Origin: Hofstenia miamia
Taxonomy: Eukaryota > Xenacoelomorpha > Acoela > Hofsteniidae
Direction of reading: 5' to 3'
Length of the DNA: 64,000 bases
Assembly (NCBI GenBank): GCA_900660155.1
Contig: CABFPE010000252.1
Span: 607,790 to 671,789 of the forward strand
How positions within the stretch are numbered: position 1 is the stretch's first letter; each line of letters starts with the position of its first letter. The position numbers and the translations under genes are program-made. The notes under the pieces were generated by a model. It was not told where the DNA came from, ran no database searches, and worked only from the letters and a program-made list of their open reading frames with translations. This document shows, piece after piece, positions 1 through 13,290 of this stretch.

Positions 1-206
1 TATGTGCATTATAGCAAAACAAGAATGTTCAACCATTTATTAGCATGACTAATATATTAATGTTGTTAGATTTTCTACCATTCCTGGTTTCCCAGAAAAC
101 CACAGAAAAAATAAACAGACCCAACATTGCCCTTATGCCTGTCTAGATAATTCAAATTTGTTACTTTGAAAATAGAAATGTCCCATTTAATATTACATAG
201 ACTAAT

Positions 207-835
207 TTAAAAAGTTTGGATATTGTGCTTCAAAGATGGAATTAGCGATTTTTTAGACTGGACCTGACCCGACCCAATCAAAGCTATTTGTGGGATGACA
301 TTATTCCAATGGACTTCTAAGTATTTTGGAGCAATCATCATGCCCTCGCAGATATGAAGTCGTCCAGATCCTTTATATGTGATGATGCCCCAAATCATAA
401 TCTTTGTTGGATGCTTTACAACTGGACGAGTTGGACGAACTGCACCTGGAATCTGCCACAATTTGCTCCTATGAGCATTCTGGCACTCAAAAATACTTTC
501 ATCACTGAAAGAAATGCGCGTGTCGAAACTTCAACTCCTCGTTCAACCAGGTTTGATTTGATTTGTGCAGCTGACATCAAGGGCTGCTGACGAAATGACA
601 AAATCATGGATCGATCATCACGTGGTGTTGTTTTTCTTTTTCGACCCCATTTGCCATCACTGCATGACCAAGGTACATGCCCATTTGTCATCAATTTGAT
701 TTTTGAAATGCTTCCTACACTGACACCTGTTTGAAAAGCAAATTTGGCGTATTGAAAAGACAAGAGTACATAATAAAGTTTTAATACTTTCGATTTGTGC
801 AACAGACAGATCTGAACGCTTACGCATATTTGCAA
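207..835 (-). pseudogene. Tc1-like transposase remnant
   Basis: Minus-strand Tc1-type transposase, broken. The N-terminal helix-turn-helix region reads as short pieces in different frames, followed by the linker 'GRKRKTTPRDDRSMI', typical of the Tc1 GRPR-like region, and 'MSAAQIKSNLVERGVEVSTR'. Directly after this the reading jumps to the catalytic part 'FSDESIFECQNAHRSKLWQ' and 'KIMIWGIITYKGSGRL', so about 60 codons of the usual middle are missing, and the two halves are in different frames. The D of 'FSDES' is the second catalytic aspartate of the family. I could not define the terminal inverted repeats. This is a dead, internally deleted DNA transposon; the family assignment is secure, the ends are not. 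Confidence 0.8.
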
Positions 836-1312
836 TGATAATGCCTCAACAGAATAAGAGCTTTTAAACAGTGATACAGAGAAAAACTAGTGTAGACATC
901 CTATTGGCTGACATGATTCATAAATACACAGTTAATATTTATATCTATGTGTTCAGTGCTTCTCTGTGTTCTGTATCTGTTATTCCATAGATTTGCCTAT
1001 ACGCATTAACAAATGAGACTGTATATACTTTCAGAATTACAGTGCGTTTATTGACTCAATATAGCTTAGGTATGTACCATCTATTGCCAAGGCAAAAACC
1101 TAATTATTAGTACAAATATGTATGACTTTGCACAATAATAACTCCTTGGTTTATAATATATCCATAAAAAACCAAAAAATCGTAGGTGTTCATAATAATT
1201 TTTCCCCTATAAAAGTGGTAACAAAAAAAGCAAAAAAATCAGAAGAAAACAAATTGGCAAGCAATCCTGCATCATATGTCTAGCAAAAATTTAAAAAATT
1301 AGAGATCATCTT
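836..1312. other. no gene seen
   Basis: AT-rich sequence with no coding signal, RNA gene or clear repeat. It may include the outer end of the Tc1-like element to the left, but no inverted repeat could be recognised. Confidence 0.5.
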
Positions 1313-2434
1313 GTGTATGCTCATCCGTACATCTCACAAACGGAAAAAATAATGATACTAGAATATTACAGAACACGTAGATTTAAGCATATCTATGAAT
1401 GCAAAAAGTGCTGCCGACGGTTTAGAAGTTCAAGATTACATAAAGCCAATGTAAAAGAGTGTGATGGAGAAATCGCCAAAATCCCGCATCCCTAGATTTG
1501 CTTCCTGAAAATGTGAAACAGCATATTAAACTTTCAGAGGATAATGACACATTAATAGTGTCTCAAAATTTAGTAAAAAAGTACTTTGAAAATCGTACAT
1601 TAACAATGCAAGAGTCTGGTGTGGACCAAACATCAATTAATGTAATATGTTCGAAAAGTGAAGAAGAAACTCTATTTTACATTGCAATAAATACAAAAAA
1701 TCTTTCTAAACCAGAACTTTTGATGAAGTACATGAGAGATTTGAAACAGAGGAAAAATCTCCAAGCTGCAACAATGCTGAACATCCTAAAAGTCAGCTGA
1801 GAAAATTTATTGAGTATGCATTCGTAAATTCTGATTATAGCGTTAGAATTGAGGCTTGGAATGCTTCACTGTCACAAGCACGTATTGGCTATACTAAATC
1901 TGCCATCAGACAAAAACTCAAAAAACAATTACAGAAGTTTGATTCTGTTCCCCCAATTAATGTAGTTAGTCAAATTCGAAATGAAATGATAAAAATGCTT
2001 GACCAAGATATTTCGTCCTACCATGAGCAACTTGGTATGAATTTCTTTATACTTCAATCGCGTATGAACTGCCGACCATTGTCAAATGTTAGAGTCATAT
2101 TATGAGGTTTATAATGTCATGCCAAAATTTGTTTTTTGCAATGGTAAAAACGAAACTGAACAATATTAACAAATATGTGCAAGATGTGATAAAAAATTTC
2201 TAGAGACTACACATTGACCCCTACTGCAATTCGCAAAATGTGGGCCACCCACATAAACAATCAAATTTATCACCTTCAAAGAAAAAGGCACATTATGCCC
2301 AAACAGGGCACAGTGCAGAGACAGCCAACAAATCATACATAGTTCCACCAACTCCTCAAGAAAATTGTGCTGTATTAGAATATTATGAGGAAACTCTTCA
2401 AAACTGTGAAGCTACGCCTTCAACATCAAAGTGA
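1313..2434 (+). pseudogene. broken zinc-finger-like protein gene, family unknown
   Basis: Consecutive coding-like stretches lie on the plus strand in changing frames. The first (1313-1495) has a Cys-x2-Cys...His...Cys arrangement in 'YECKKCCRRFRSSRLHKANV', like a degenerate zinc finger. The second (1498-1800) reads 'NVKQHIKLSEDNDTLIVSQN' and 'KPELLMKYMRDLKQRKNLQA'. A third, starting near 1773, reads 'HPKSQLRKFIEYAFVNSDYS' and 'RIEAWNASLSQARIGYTKSA'. The last (2240-2434) ends in a low-complexity tail. I do not recognise the family. Charged, Lys-rich composition and the surrounding transposons suggest a mobile-element protein, but a decayed host gene is equally possible. At least three frame changes separate the pieces, so it is not functional as read. 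Confidence 0.4.
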
Positions 2435-2708
2435 ACTCTATTTTTGCGTTAAGTTTGTTTTTTTTCACATTAGTTTTTGGCAACAATCATGTTTTGTGTG
2501 AGTAAATGTTTTCTTATTTTTGCACTCAAAATAATATTGAGAACATGTAATCTAGTCATTTTAAGCAATTGTATAAATTTCCTTAAAACAGTGTAGTCAA
2601 ACTTGATGTATACTTTGAAATGGTATTTTTCGTATATTGTATTTAGAGCCAAGCGTATTTAGAACTAATATAAATGTAAAAATTTTTTATTTAGTGCCAA
2701 TATATATA

Positions 2709-2747
<39 letters not shown>

Positions 2748-4182
2748 ATATGGAAAAGTAAAATTGATTAAAATGAACCAATCACTTAGGAGGTTAAGAA
2801 ATTGCCGAGAATTTCAATTGTGCGCAGTTGCTTACAGATTTGGTATCAAAGCTGTCATTACTACATTGAATAATAACGGTTTTGAACTTTTATCATGAGT
2901 GTGATAATAAAATACGCAGGATCTATGCATTCAAAATGTGTAATGTGTCTAAATCATACTGACTCTTCATTATGCAATGAGAAGTTGGTGTTGCTGATGG
3001 GATGTCTTTAAAAATGGTCTGTAAGAATGACTACCCATTTTTTCATGCTGACCATGCTGAAATCATGGTTTGAATTGTGTCATAAGGACGTTGTATTGAT
3101 GCTGTATTAGAAATTACCCAAATACTACTACCACTTGAAATGCGAAGTAATAGACATCTTCCAGTGCTAACTGAAAAATCCTCAAATTGTTTGCGCAGAG
3201 GATGGTATTGTGAGAGTTGCCTTGTCTTGCAGGGAAAACAAACTGTTTTTAACGTTCTACACTGTGTTAGTGCTTGTTTATTTAATAACATAACAACAAA
3301 CCGTATTTTTCTACTCTTACGATTAAAAAATCATATGCATTTAAATGCATAGTTAGGAATGACAAATTATACATTTAGATGAATAGCTCAATTTATTTAA
3401 ATAAGTACAACTAAGCAATATGAATATTGAAAAGGATATAGTAGGAAACATTTTAGAAAATGCACGGGGACTGTTGAGGATAAGCTCATGCTGAATTTGG
3501 AAATTCAATTTACAAGAACAACTCAGAGTGATGGGGGGTAGTAACTACTGCAATGAATAAGAAGGGATCTACTCAAGCTATGCAATAGGTAAGATTTCCT
3601 AATTATTATGATTATTATTAGACGTTCCCTAACGAACAGTTCCAATCATACATTGTTGAAGACTTCGATTCATTGAAGGATGAAATTATGTTAAATTTTT
3701 ACTACCAATACTTTGTTGACAAAGCAGGGTTCTGAAAATCCAGCCAATTTCGATGTAGCATGTTTTGTGTACCTCAGACATTTACCCAACTGCTCGACGT
3801 TTCTGCAAAAATTCAAGAACTGGTTATAAAGAAAAATTTAATATATTTTGATTCTTCTTTTGGTGTTTGCATTGATGACCAATCGAATTCCAGTAGCGTC
3901 CAACGAAGTGCTTGACAAAATCAAATAGAAGGCATCCCTCCTTTCCCGAAGATAATGTAACGTGACTTTCAGCAACCGCTTCTGGAGCTCAATAGAATCA
4001 CAATTATCTGAAGTTTAACTGGCGATTGCTCTCCATCGATATACATTTCGTGATTACATTTGTGAGAAAATTGGTATATCTTACGCGTGACCAATCACAT
4101 AGTCTAACCGTAGCCAATATTTGGCAACAAAATGTTTGACGAATGTTTGCCCGTGTATCACCCACGTTAAACCTCCTATCAG
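2435..4182. other. non-coding, with a TA microsatellite
   Basis: No gene seen. A (TA)n tract with TG variants occupies 2699-2751. At 4085-4118 the string 'GACCAATCACATAGTCTAAC' is a fragment of the foldback MITE arm found whole at 62901-63124. The last 60 bases carry 'GTTTGACGAATGTTTG', which recurs at 6151-6166, showing that the hAT element starting at 4183 landed in an older repeat. Confidence 0.5.
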
Positions 4183-5608
4183 CAGGCATTTCGAATTGAA
4201 GACGAATCTTTCAAACAATCGAACCGAATATTTGAACATTTTTAGTTTAATCGAATAACCGATTCGACTTTTGACAGGATGGCGAATATCGAATCGAATA
4301 AAATAATTGCTTTTTAAAAACAAAACCGAATATCCGAATAATCGCTTAAGAGATTCGGTTTACAAATTAATAAAATTTTAAAAATGTATGCGTGGAAATC
4401 ACTGCAATCTAAGAATAAAGAACTTGAATGTAATTTTGAACGTGGATATATCAATAATACGGACAGTTCAATTAGGAGATACTTAAAATGCAAATCACAA
4501 TTTTCTTTCAAAGATGGAACAACTATTTCCTTAATTAAACATTTAGCCTCATGCCAAAGAAAGCGGCAATTTGATGACAATCTGCAAACATTCGATTTTT
4601 CTTTCAATTCAAATAAACACTTAAAAATAGCATCAGAATTGGTATATCTTGATGATATTCCAATTTCTAAGGTAACATCTTCCGAGAGATTCAAAACGTT
4701 ATTTAAAAATCAGGCTTAACAGGACCAAGTTACGGTCAACTAAATGATAATTTAAATCCTTTGTATGCTGAATTGTTGGAAAAGGTAAAGCTGGTTTTAA
4801 ATGACGATTCTAAATTAGTATTAAGTTTAGATAAATGGACCAATACCCAAAGGGAAAAATTTATTGGGTTATATGTGTTTAAGCCAAATCATAAAAAAAA
4901 TTTTATCGGATTGTTGAATTTTGAAGGATCTTGTCTAGCAATTCGTATTAAGGAATTTAGTGGAAGGACCTTTGTTAAGGTTTGAAATTGACAAACAACA
5001 ATTGTTGTGTGTCATGGCAGATTGTGGTTCGGATATAGTATTATTTTCAAAAATTATTAAATTGCCACATCTGCCTCGCTTGGCACATATAAATTGCCAC
5101 ATCTGCCTCGCTTGGCACATTTCATTAACCTTGTGGTGAGGCAAATACTCTCGTCGTCTGCCAATGTAAGTAATATCAGCGAGTGTGACGAATCGGATGC
5201 TGACTTTGTGTTCAGTGATGTTATTGAAATTGTCAAACAGTGAAATCGATTCGTCAACCAAAGAATGAGGGCAAATTTTTAGAGCTCCAAAAAGTTGTTC
5301 AAAATGGCATGCAACTCAAGCTTGAGCTTGATAATGTTACACGTTGGAATTCAACCTTTAAAATGTTGGAACGATTTGTGAAATGTGAAAACAGCGGTGC
5401 TGCATTTTTTTGCAGACCGCCCATAATTTCTTCGTAAAACTTGATTTTTTTACCAAAAATGACTAAAAATCCGCAGAAGATTTGGGTTCCTAATCAAGTC
5501 TTAGCGTTGAACTTCAATTTTCAATATTTCCAATCCGAATAACATTTTTTCAAAACGAATCGGATATCGAATATCGAATCCACAAAAACATAAGATTCGA
5601 AATACCTG
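4183..5608 (+). mobile_element. hAT-family DNA transposon, degenerate
   Basis: Terminal inverted repeats 'CAGGCATTTCGAAT' (left) and 'ATTCGAAATACCTG' (right) bound about 1.43 kb. The flanking 8 bp are CCTATCAG at 4175-4182 and CCCATCAG at 5609-5616, one mismatch, as expected for the 8-bp target duplication of hAT elements. Subterminal regions are full of repeated 'CGAATCGAATA'-like motifs on both sides (4203-4360 and 5535-5600), the usual pattern for hAT transposase binding. The interior carries a broken transposase (separate entry). The near-intact ends and duplication imply a younger insertion than its surroundings. Confidence 0.85.
4384..5437 (+). pseudogene. hAT transposase remnant
   Basis: Coding-like pieces inside the hAT element. 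4384-4719 has the BED-finger-like N-terminus: 'YLKCKSQFSFKDGTTISL' followed by 'IKHLASCQ', i.e. the spaced Cys and His pattern. 4761-4985 has 'SKLVLSLDKWTNTQREKFIG', matching the hAT RNase-H region in which the D of 'LDKW' is the first catalytic aspartate. Further on, 'QLLCVMADCGSDIVLF' fits the second aspartate block. Towards the 3' end 'LDNVTRWNSTFKMLERF' is the conserved hAT 'TRWNS' block. The pieces lie in different frames with stops between them, and 5049-5119 contains a short tandem duplication of 'TTGCCACATCTGCCTCGCTT'. Not functional. Confidence 0.75.
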
Positions 5609-6240
5609 CCCATCAGACAAATTAAAATCAAAATAATTTAGATATTTTCCGTCAAACTTCCGTCAAACAAGCTAATTATTTAACAATAACACTCTTTAAA
5701 GTTGAAGATATTTAATTAAAACGGGTAAAAACAGTATTCAATTGTTCCCTTATCTATTTTATATCAATATTGTTATTTACTTTACCTCACAGGAAAGGCA
5801 GAATTCATCTACGCGCAAAGCAGTGATTATTAATAAACTTACTTTAAAACGTTTTTCGTTGCCATTGATGATGTGAAGCATGGTTTATTTAATTAGTGCA
5901 ATTGCAAAATGCTATTTTGGATGTTTTGCACGGGTTCCATGTGTTTACGCACAATACCAATTAACATTTGTGAATCATTATAAATTTATTGACAAAATAT
6001 AATTATCCTGTAAATAGATACATGTTTAATAACAATTGTATCAAAAACGAACACCGCACAGGTCAAAGAACGCCCATTAATGTAAATTAGTTAACCATAA
6101 ATGAGAAATTCCAGTAGATGTTTGCCATTTGTCTGATGGCTTGTTTGACGAATGTTTGATAATGTATCGGCGCAAAATGTTTGCCGACCAATTAAAATTA
6201 ATTGCTTGCTTGATCGGAGGTTAGACCGTGTACAACCCCT
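5609..6240. repeat. older inverted-repeat element pierced by the hAT insertion
   Basis: 'CATCAGACAAAT' at 5611-5622 is inverted as 'ATTTGTCTGATG' at 6136-6147, and the Tyr-poor AT-rich interior holds 'CCGTCAAACAAGCT' (5660s) inverted as 'GGCTTGTTTGACG' (6145-6158). The motif 'TTTGACGAATGTTTG' lies both left of the hAT element (4130s) and here. I read this as a decayed non-autonomous DNA element split by the hAT insertion; its outer ends are not defined. Confidence 0.4.
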
Positions 6241-8660
6241 TTAGACATCACATCTCGCACGGTGTCTATCCATTAATTTGAAGAGGGGAAGATTCTTGTG
6301 AAATCACAGAAGCAGTAAAGAAAAAGTAGGTTTTATCAAGATACAGTAGTGTATAATGTGCAGTTTTGATGTAAATTATCCCGCTAAACAGAATATGGCC
6401 CACTTAAGAAGATGCCTTAAGTAAGCAGTGAGTCAATTAAGCGGATTCCACTGTACTACGTAACTATACACGGAAACTATGTTTTATGGAATATCTTCTT
6501 GTTATGAAAAAATGATCTGTGAACATTTTATCAGTAACATGTAAGAGTATCACTTGCGTCAATCTCCCTTCCCAATGAAGCTCTGTAATAAAATGAATCA
6601 TTGCTTTCATTGAGGATGCGCGGTATACAGATACTGAAATCGACAATCGAGAATTTCAAATAATACGGAATACCAATGGTGGATATCAAACACATTGGTA
6701 AACTTCAGCAAACTCAAGGAAGTCATGTGCGAGTCTCACTGGGTCATCATGTGTAAATGATAGCATACGACAAACAAGCGGAGCTTAAAAATTTTGGCTA
6801 GTTGACAAGTCTGGTCTACAGTAAGCATCATGGTGTTAAAGCAAAAAATTACAGGATATTCTAGTTGGTGCCTACGAACACACTTGAAAATCCTTTGAAG
6901 GACATTAGATTTATTGCAGAAAAATTGGTACCTGCTATATTTACAATTGTTTTATAAATAACGAATAAATTTTTGAACAGGTTATTCCCATTTTTTGCTG
7001 AGTATGTATTAAATATTGAATACCAAGATTTTTACCAAAGCACTGACCCCAAAAAAATTCGGAATGCCGCACAGGGTTACTTCCTACCTTGGATTGTTAC
7101 GCAAAAGTTACATACTCTCCTAGAGTTACAGTACAGCTTAATTAACTTTCAGGTTCCATACAATTTGTTTAGATAAAGTGATGTACTGCTCAATCAAGAA
7201 AGCACAGCGTAACATTCATTTATAAATTTCGAGTATTGTTCAAATGCACAACATTTAAAACACCAGTGGCGTGAGAGAACTTTCAAATTGATAACAAACC
7301 TATTTTTAGAAAATGAATCAACTTCAAATTGTACACCTTTATAGTAATCCCCTGTTAAAACAATGCCTTAGTAATTAAAAGTTTGGCTTGCAATTTTAAA
7401 ATTGAATGGAATTCCCTCGGCTACAAATTTAACATTGACAATTACCTCCACCAAGGCGGTATTGTTTTCGCGTCTGTTTGCCTCTCTGTCAGCATAATTT
7501 TTCAAAAAGTAATGACCGAATCTTTATGAAAAAAATTTGGAGATATGTATTGGTATGAATCAGTGGCATGGCATGGAAAATTTTGGACCAGTGGCCACCT
7601 CAAATAAAATTTACATAAAAGATTTTTAAATACGACATTAATTTCATGTTAATCCAACATTATTTTATGTGCATTTATGCTGATTTTCCCATGTGAAATC
7701 AATATATCTACGGTTATGTTTAACAACATGTACATTTTCTACATGACCACTTCAGTGGGTCATGTTTTGTATTATTACATTTGGCTGATTGATATCCAAT
7801 AGTTATGGTGGGCGGAGTTTGGTAAAAGTATTGTAGTTATAATGTATGCTAACATCTCAAATCATCTCAATCAGTAGTAATATCCATAATTCGATTTTTT
7901 AGCATTTACAAGAAACAATTTATCCGCTTTAATTTTCAAACATTTTAAGATGATGAAGTCCGCCATGCCACTTTTCAAAATTACAAAAGAAGATTAATGC
8001 ATTAGATTGACCAAGTTCATCATCTGTTCCTATTTATAAATCACAGTGAAAACTTAACTTAATTCTGGAGACGTTCACGGAAATAGCAAGCAAAACTATT
8101 AAATCGTGGAATTTGAAAATCTTTGGTAATCAGTAAATATGTCATGCAAGGGTATGCAATTAACATTTGCCAATATTTCAAAAAAATTCTAATTATTAGG
8201 GAAAATGTATAACAAATATATTTACAAAAATTTTGTCATGCTAAGATAGATTTGCAAATGCGCATTTTATTGCTTACCAGTAGAACTTACTACCAATAAC
8301 CCTGAATATACAGATATTCTTCTAAACAAATAATTTTGATCTATTAAAATTTCATTCAGAAATAATTTCTTTCAAATTTTATTATTTAGGAACAAATTTA
8401 AATAATTTATTTCGCAGCCGAAAAAAGTTGCAATCGGAATAACAATATTATACACTCCTACATGCAATCTACGAGAAGAGACTTTACACAAATGTTTGAC
8501 TCATCAGTAGTGGTATGGATATTCGTAGTTGGCGGAGGTTTTATGCAGCCTCTGATTGTTCATGTTGTAAATTAGAACGGGAGTTGTATATGCAGTTTTT
8601 TTAAAAATAATGTACTCGAAAACGTAAAAGAAATGAAATCATTTTAAATAGTAAAATTAC
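6241..8660. other. non-coding; expected site of TECR 3' exon not recognised
   Basis: No convincing gene. A plus-strand open stretch at 6973-7176 has no recognisable similarity and no supporting context. 7441-7580 contains 'CACCAAGGCGGTATTG' followed by 'CAAAAAGTAATGACCGAATC', a string I associate with a dispersed repeat seen in many animal genomes. I looked on the minus strand for the TECR C-terminal exon (expected Gly-Ser-Trp-Ile... and a final ...IIPF-hydrophobic end) and did not find it here. Confidence 0.45.
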
Positions 8661-11600
8661 CTCATAGGTATAATTAGGACAAGCTACACAGTTAAAAAGC
8701 ATAGTGAAAGGATTTCCAGTGGGAAATGGAATCTTCCTAACTTTGGATCCAGCTGGGCGCAGATTACGCAGTGCTACATGAATGCTTAAATTGCCAAGTT
8801 CCGAGAACTAAATGAGATGTAATTTTAGCCAATGTTTGAAACTTACTATAAATCCTGCTAATCCTCCATAAATTTGCGCCTCACAGCTTGGAGGAGTGTA
8901 AAGTGGATGATTAACGTAGTAAGAGACAAATGCCGCAAAGCCCCAATAATAGGAACAATTCTTGAAGAGATTGAACACCGGCATGGTGTTGTGAGAGAAA
9001 CGATGAATGAATATCGTCTCTAGAACTCGTTTTGCATAATGAAATGTCCAGCATGCTGCAGCTATGCTAAAAATTAAGCATTACAAACTATTAAAAATCA
9101 ATTCAATTAACCAAAAATGTAATGAATGTGGTTGATTCAAATTTAAAACAAGCTCAGCTTAATGATGTCGAAGGTTAATTTGAACCTCTTTGCATGCCTT
9201 GTATTCAAAAATCATTAGCAATGACTACATATATATATAACTCAGTAGAGTCAAAACTTGGATGGGGGCTAAGCCTGTTTTTTGAATTTGTTTAAATTTT
9301 GTCGGTCTTTTTAAAAGTAATTGTTACACTATTTTAATTACTGTATTTTAAAAATTTTCAGACTATTATATTAGTAATTCACAAACGAGATTTCACAGAA
9401 AAATTTGCCAGAATTTCATACAACATATAAGCATGCTTCAACCATTCCATTTTAAGGAAGTAAAAGCTATTGGCCGCAAAAAGAAAATAGAAAAGACCAA
9501 AGAAAGCTGAACACTTCTTCCCAAAATTGAAGTGTTAAGTAATATGACTTTTGTAAAACAAAACTTTTGTCATTATTACTTCAAGAAATGGAGTGCATTT
9601 TCTCAGATTTGAAAAGGTGATTACCAATTCATTATCTATCTGAACGACATTTTTACTTTTTTCAAACTGGCAGTATTTTGATTCTTGGCAACTATTGCAG
9701 AATTGTATATTTGTAATTGAGAACTTTAATTATTCAAAGTGATTATCTACAAATACATATTGTTGGTTTGTCATTTTGAATACGTATAATGTTACGTGCA
9801 AATATAGCATATGAAAACTCTGAAATACTACAAACAGAATCATTGCGCGTTCCGCACTGAAAACTAAATTTCGACAAAAATCGTTTTTTCAAGACAGGCA
9901 TGCCTGCGTTTGCTTGGATTTTGAGATCATATTTTTCATATTATTAAATGAATTTTTGACTTGTTGATAGTAGTTTGAACCATGAAATATAAATAAAACA
10001 TGTTAGATATGAAAATTGAGCTAAATTATAAAGTTTTATTCGCAGGGACAAAAAAGTTTCCACTGTCAAACCTCTTGGAAATATGCCAATTGATAGTGAA
10101 TGTGATTACATGAAATCGGGAATTTAGTAAAAAACTGCTTTCGCAATACCTGATGTAACTGAAGACTTAAATATTTTTTTATGAAAATTCTGATTAATTG
10201 AAATTCATTCAAATTATTAGCATAATTAAGGCTCAAATTTATGATTTCCAAATCACATTTGGTAATACGCTAACGTCAAATATTTTTTACCACAGTTCAT
10301 GCCGCCAGCAAGGTTCGCGGCAAATCAGAATTTCAAAAACGTAAATCAAAGATGGCAATTATGAGCGCATGAAATATTTTTTTAGAAAATCATCATAGAT
10401 TTTAGAAGAATTCCTGGGTAAATTAATCATTAACAGTTCTTTTAAAAAGAAAACTGTTTTTCACTATTTTCAAATAATGTTCAAGTTTTTAGGAAATTTG
10501 GAAATCGTGAGCTATGGACACATCCATTGGCGAATGTGCTCGAACGTAATGCTGAAAATTTGTACTAAAGCATATTGCTTTGGCTGAAGTACTTGAACAT
10601 TTCGATTTTCAAAAAACGATTGAAATCCTCTTCATGTAATTCTAAGCCTTAGAAAAAATGGAAGCAACACCGAAGCTGAACAAAGTTAGACGTAGCAGCG
10701 CGGAAGGCTGAAGCGTTCGCGCAAAGGCATACCTTAACGGGATCGTGGTTTTAAAGCGTCATTAAAAGACTAGACACTCCTTTTTCTATAGGACTTTCTG
10801 ATTTTGCATGTGAAAAATGAGTTTTTTTTTCAAGACATCAAGAAATCATTTAATTAAATTCGAAGTTGTTTAGAGTCAATGATACGTAATACGTTATAAG
10901 CTCTCACAAAATTTTTTTCCGAACATCTAGCCCCTTAATCTCAAGGGGCTTGAGGCCACTGATCGAACTAATGGAAAGATCTCATTGTCAAAATACGATG
11001 TCTCTGTTTTCCATTTTATCAGGAACAGTGAACAACATGAACAACTAAATTTCTAAACAATTTCGAAATTTTATTTGTCTTCGATATTAAGAGTAACTGC
11101 CTAATTTGCGTCGCATTTCATAGAATGCATTGCCTAGTTTTCATTATATATGGATAACTGTATAGTTCAATAAAAATTAAACGTTTTTGCTAAAAGCATC
11201 CATAGAAAGCGTAGAGCATATTTTGAAATACTTTATTCTAACTGCAGAAGACAGCTTATTTTTAAGCAAGACTTGCCAGAACGCTAGAAGATGATTCAGA
11301 ATTATAAATGCAGATCCTAAGCGTATAGGTAGGCCAAGCAAACATGAGAGTTTGACACACATTCGAGGAAAAAATTGAACTGGGAGGTCAACATCAAAAA
11401 ATTCACATAAATACAAACTAGTAAAGATCAAGACCAAGATAATTATGAAAAATCAGATAGCGTTCAAAGGTATAAAAACGGTACATTTTCTGAACATCTT
11501 TATTATGGTTCTTAATTAAATATATTAATTTTATAATTTTGATGTGTCGTAACCATAAAATCAAGACTTAGAATTGTCTATAGCAAATTAAAAAATATTA

Positions 11601-13256
11601 GCCGCTTCATTCATTGTTTTTTGAATACATAAAGCCATTTCTAACTAATAAACAATAGAATAAAATACTAGTCAAAAAGTTCCACTTCAGAGAAAATTGA
11701 AAATGAATGCATGCAAATGCTTAGCGTTTTCTTCTCCCCATACGCAGTGTTGATCGATTTAAATCATTCGATTTAAATAATTGATTTAAAACGGATTTAA
11801 ATCATGATTTAAATCAAAGCACATTATTAGTTCAATTATTGATTTAAATCAAGTACACACCAGTAGTGTATTCTAATTGTTTTGAAGTCATTGCCCTGAT
11901 ATTGGAATGAATGGGCAAGCTCTGAAATGTTATTTTGCATGTTTTTTTATCTTCAGTTTATTCAAAATTGATTAAATTATTGTATTTCAAAAATAGTAGT
12001 ATCAAAAGGATTTCTAAAATTTACTACATTGGAAGATTGTGTGGTTAAAATTGAAATGTAGATAAAAAATCCAATTTAAATGAAAAAATCCGATTTAAAT
12101 AAAAAATTAGATTTTTTTGATTTTTTAATATAAATCGGATTTTTTTTCCAACACTGCCCACACGTCATGAAATTTTGAGGAGGAAATTCATGTATATAAG
12201 TTGTGATTCTAGATATTACTATAATATCAATGGATGTGGCCTTGTAATAGCTTAATATTAAAAAAATTCTTTCGCTCTGACCAAGGAGTCTTTACAACAA
12301 AAAAACAGAATTTCAATTATATTGATACCCTAATCTAAACCAAATGTACAGGCAGTACATAAATATCGCTGTAGAAATATTTAATTTAATGTATAAAAGT
12401 CAAAGAATGTTACCGTTAAAAGTTTAACAATCATTTTTGTGAAATTCATACTACGTTTACGGGTGTAAAAATTTTGTTACAATTGTTTAGAAAATATAGT
12501 AATTTGTGGCGTGCCAATGCTCAATCAAGTATCAGACTCGGACTTTAGTTGCCAAACAGGCTTGTTAAGTAATTGTAAATTAGTAGTTGAGATAAATCAA
12601 TTGTTTAAGCTTATTATCAGTACAATGAAAATGAATGTTTGTAGTTTAACGGTTAAATAAACACTTAAATTCCGTTAGCATACGTTGCAACCCATAGACC
12701 GACCGAAAACATGTAGAAGATTGAAGTCAAAAAGTTGTTCAATATAAATGAGCAACAATAAATTAACACGTCGCAACGGGGGTGTTGAACTAACTAATGC
12801 CCATACCTCAACTTTTGACGATGTACCAATATGGAATGCAAGTAAGCAAATTCTTAACAGCAATCAGCATTATAATAATGAGCACAAACTTTCCTACAAG
12901 AAAATAGTGAATGACCACCCAATTTTATCACAGATTATAAATTACACGCTAGTGAATGACCACCCAATTTTATCACAGATTATAAATTACACGCTATTGC
13001 AATAGTAGTCAATATTGCTCAGTATATTAGTCCTACCTAAACAGAATTTGTCAAGTAGATATTGGAGATAATCAAGGAGTTTGCTTAAAATTAAACCGCA
13101 ATATTACGTTCATAATTATATATATATATATATATATTAAGGGCCCGCTTTATTGCTCTTCGGCTTCAATTCGTAATTATGTTACCATAATTTTTCATAT
13201 AGTTTAAAGCTCTCGCATATATACATATATGCATGTAACGTAATACAGTTTCTTAG

Positions 13257-13290
<34 letters not shown>

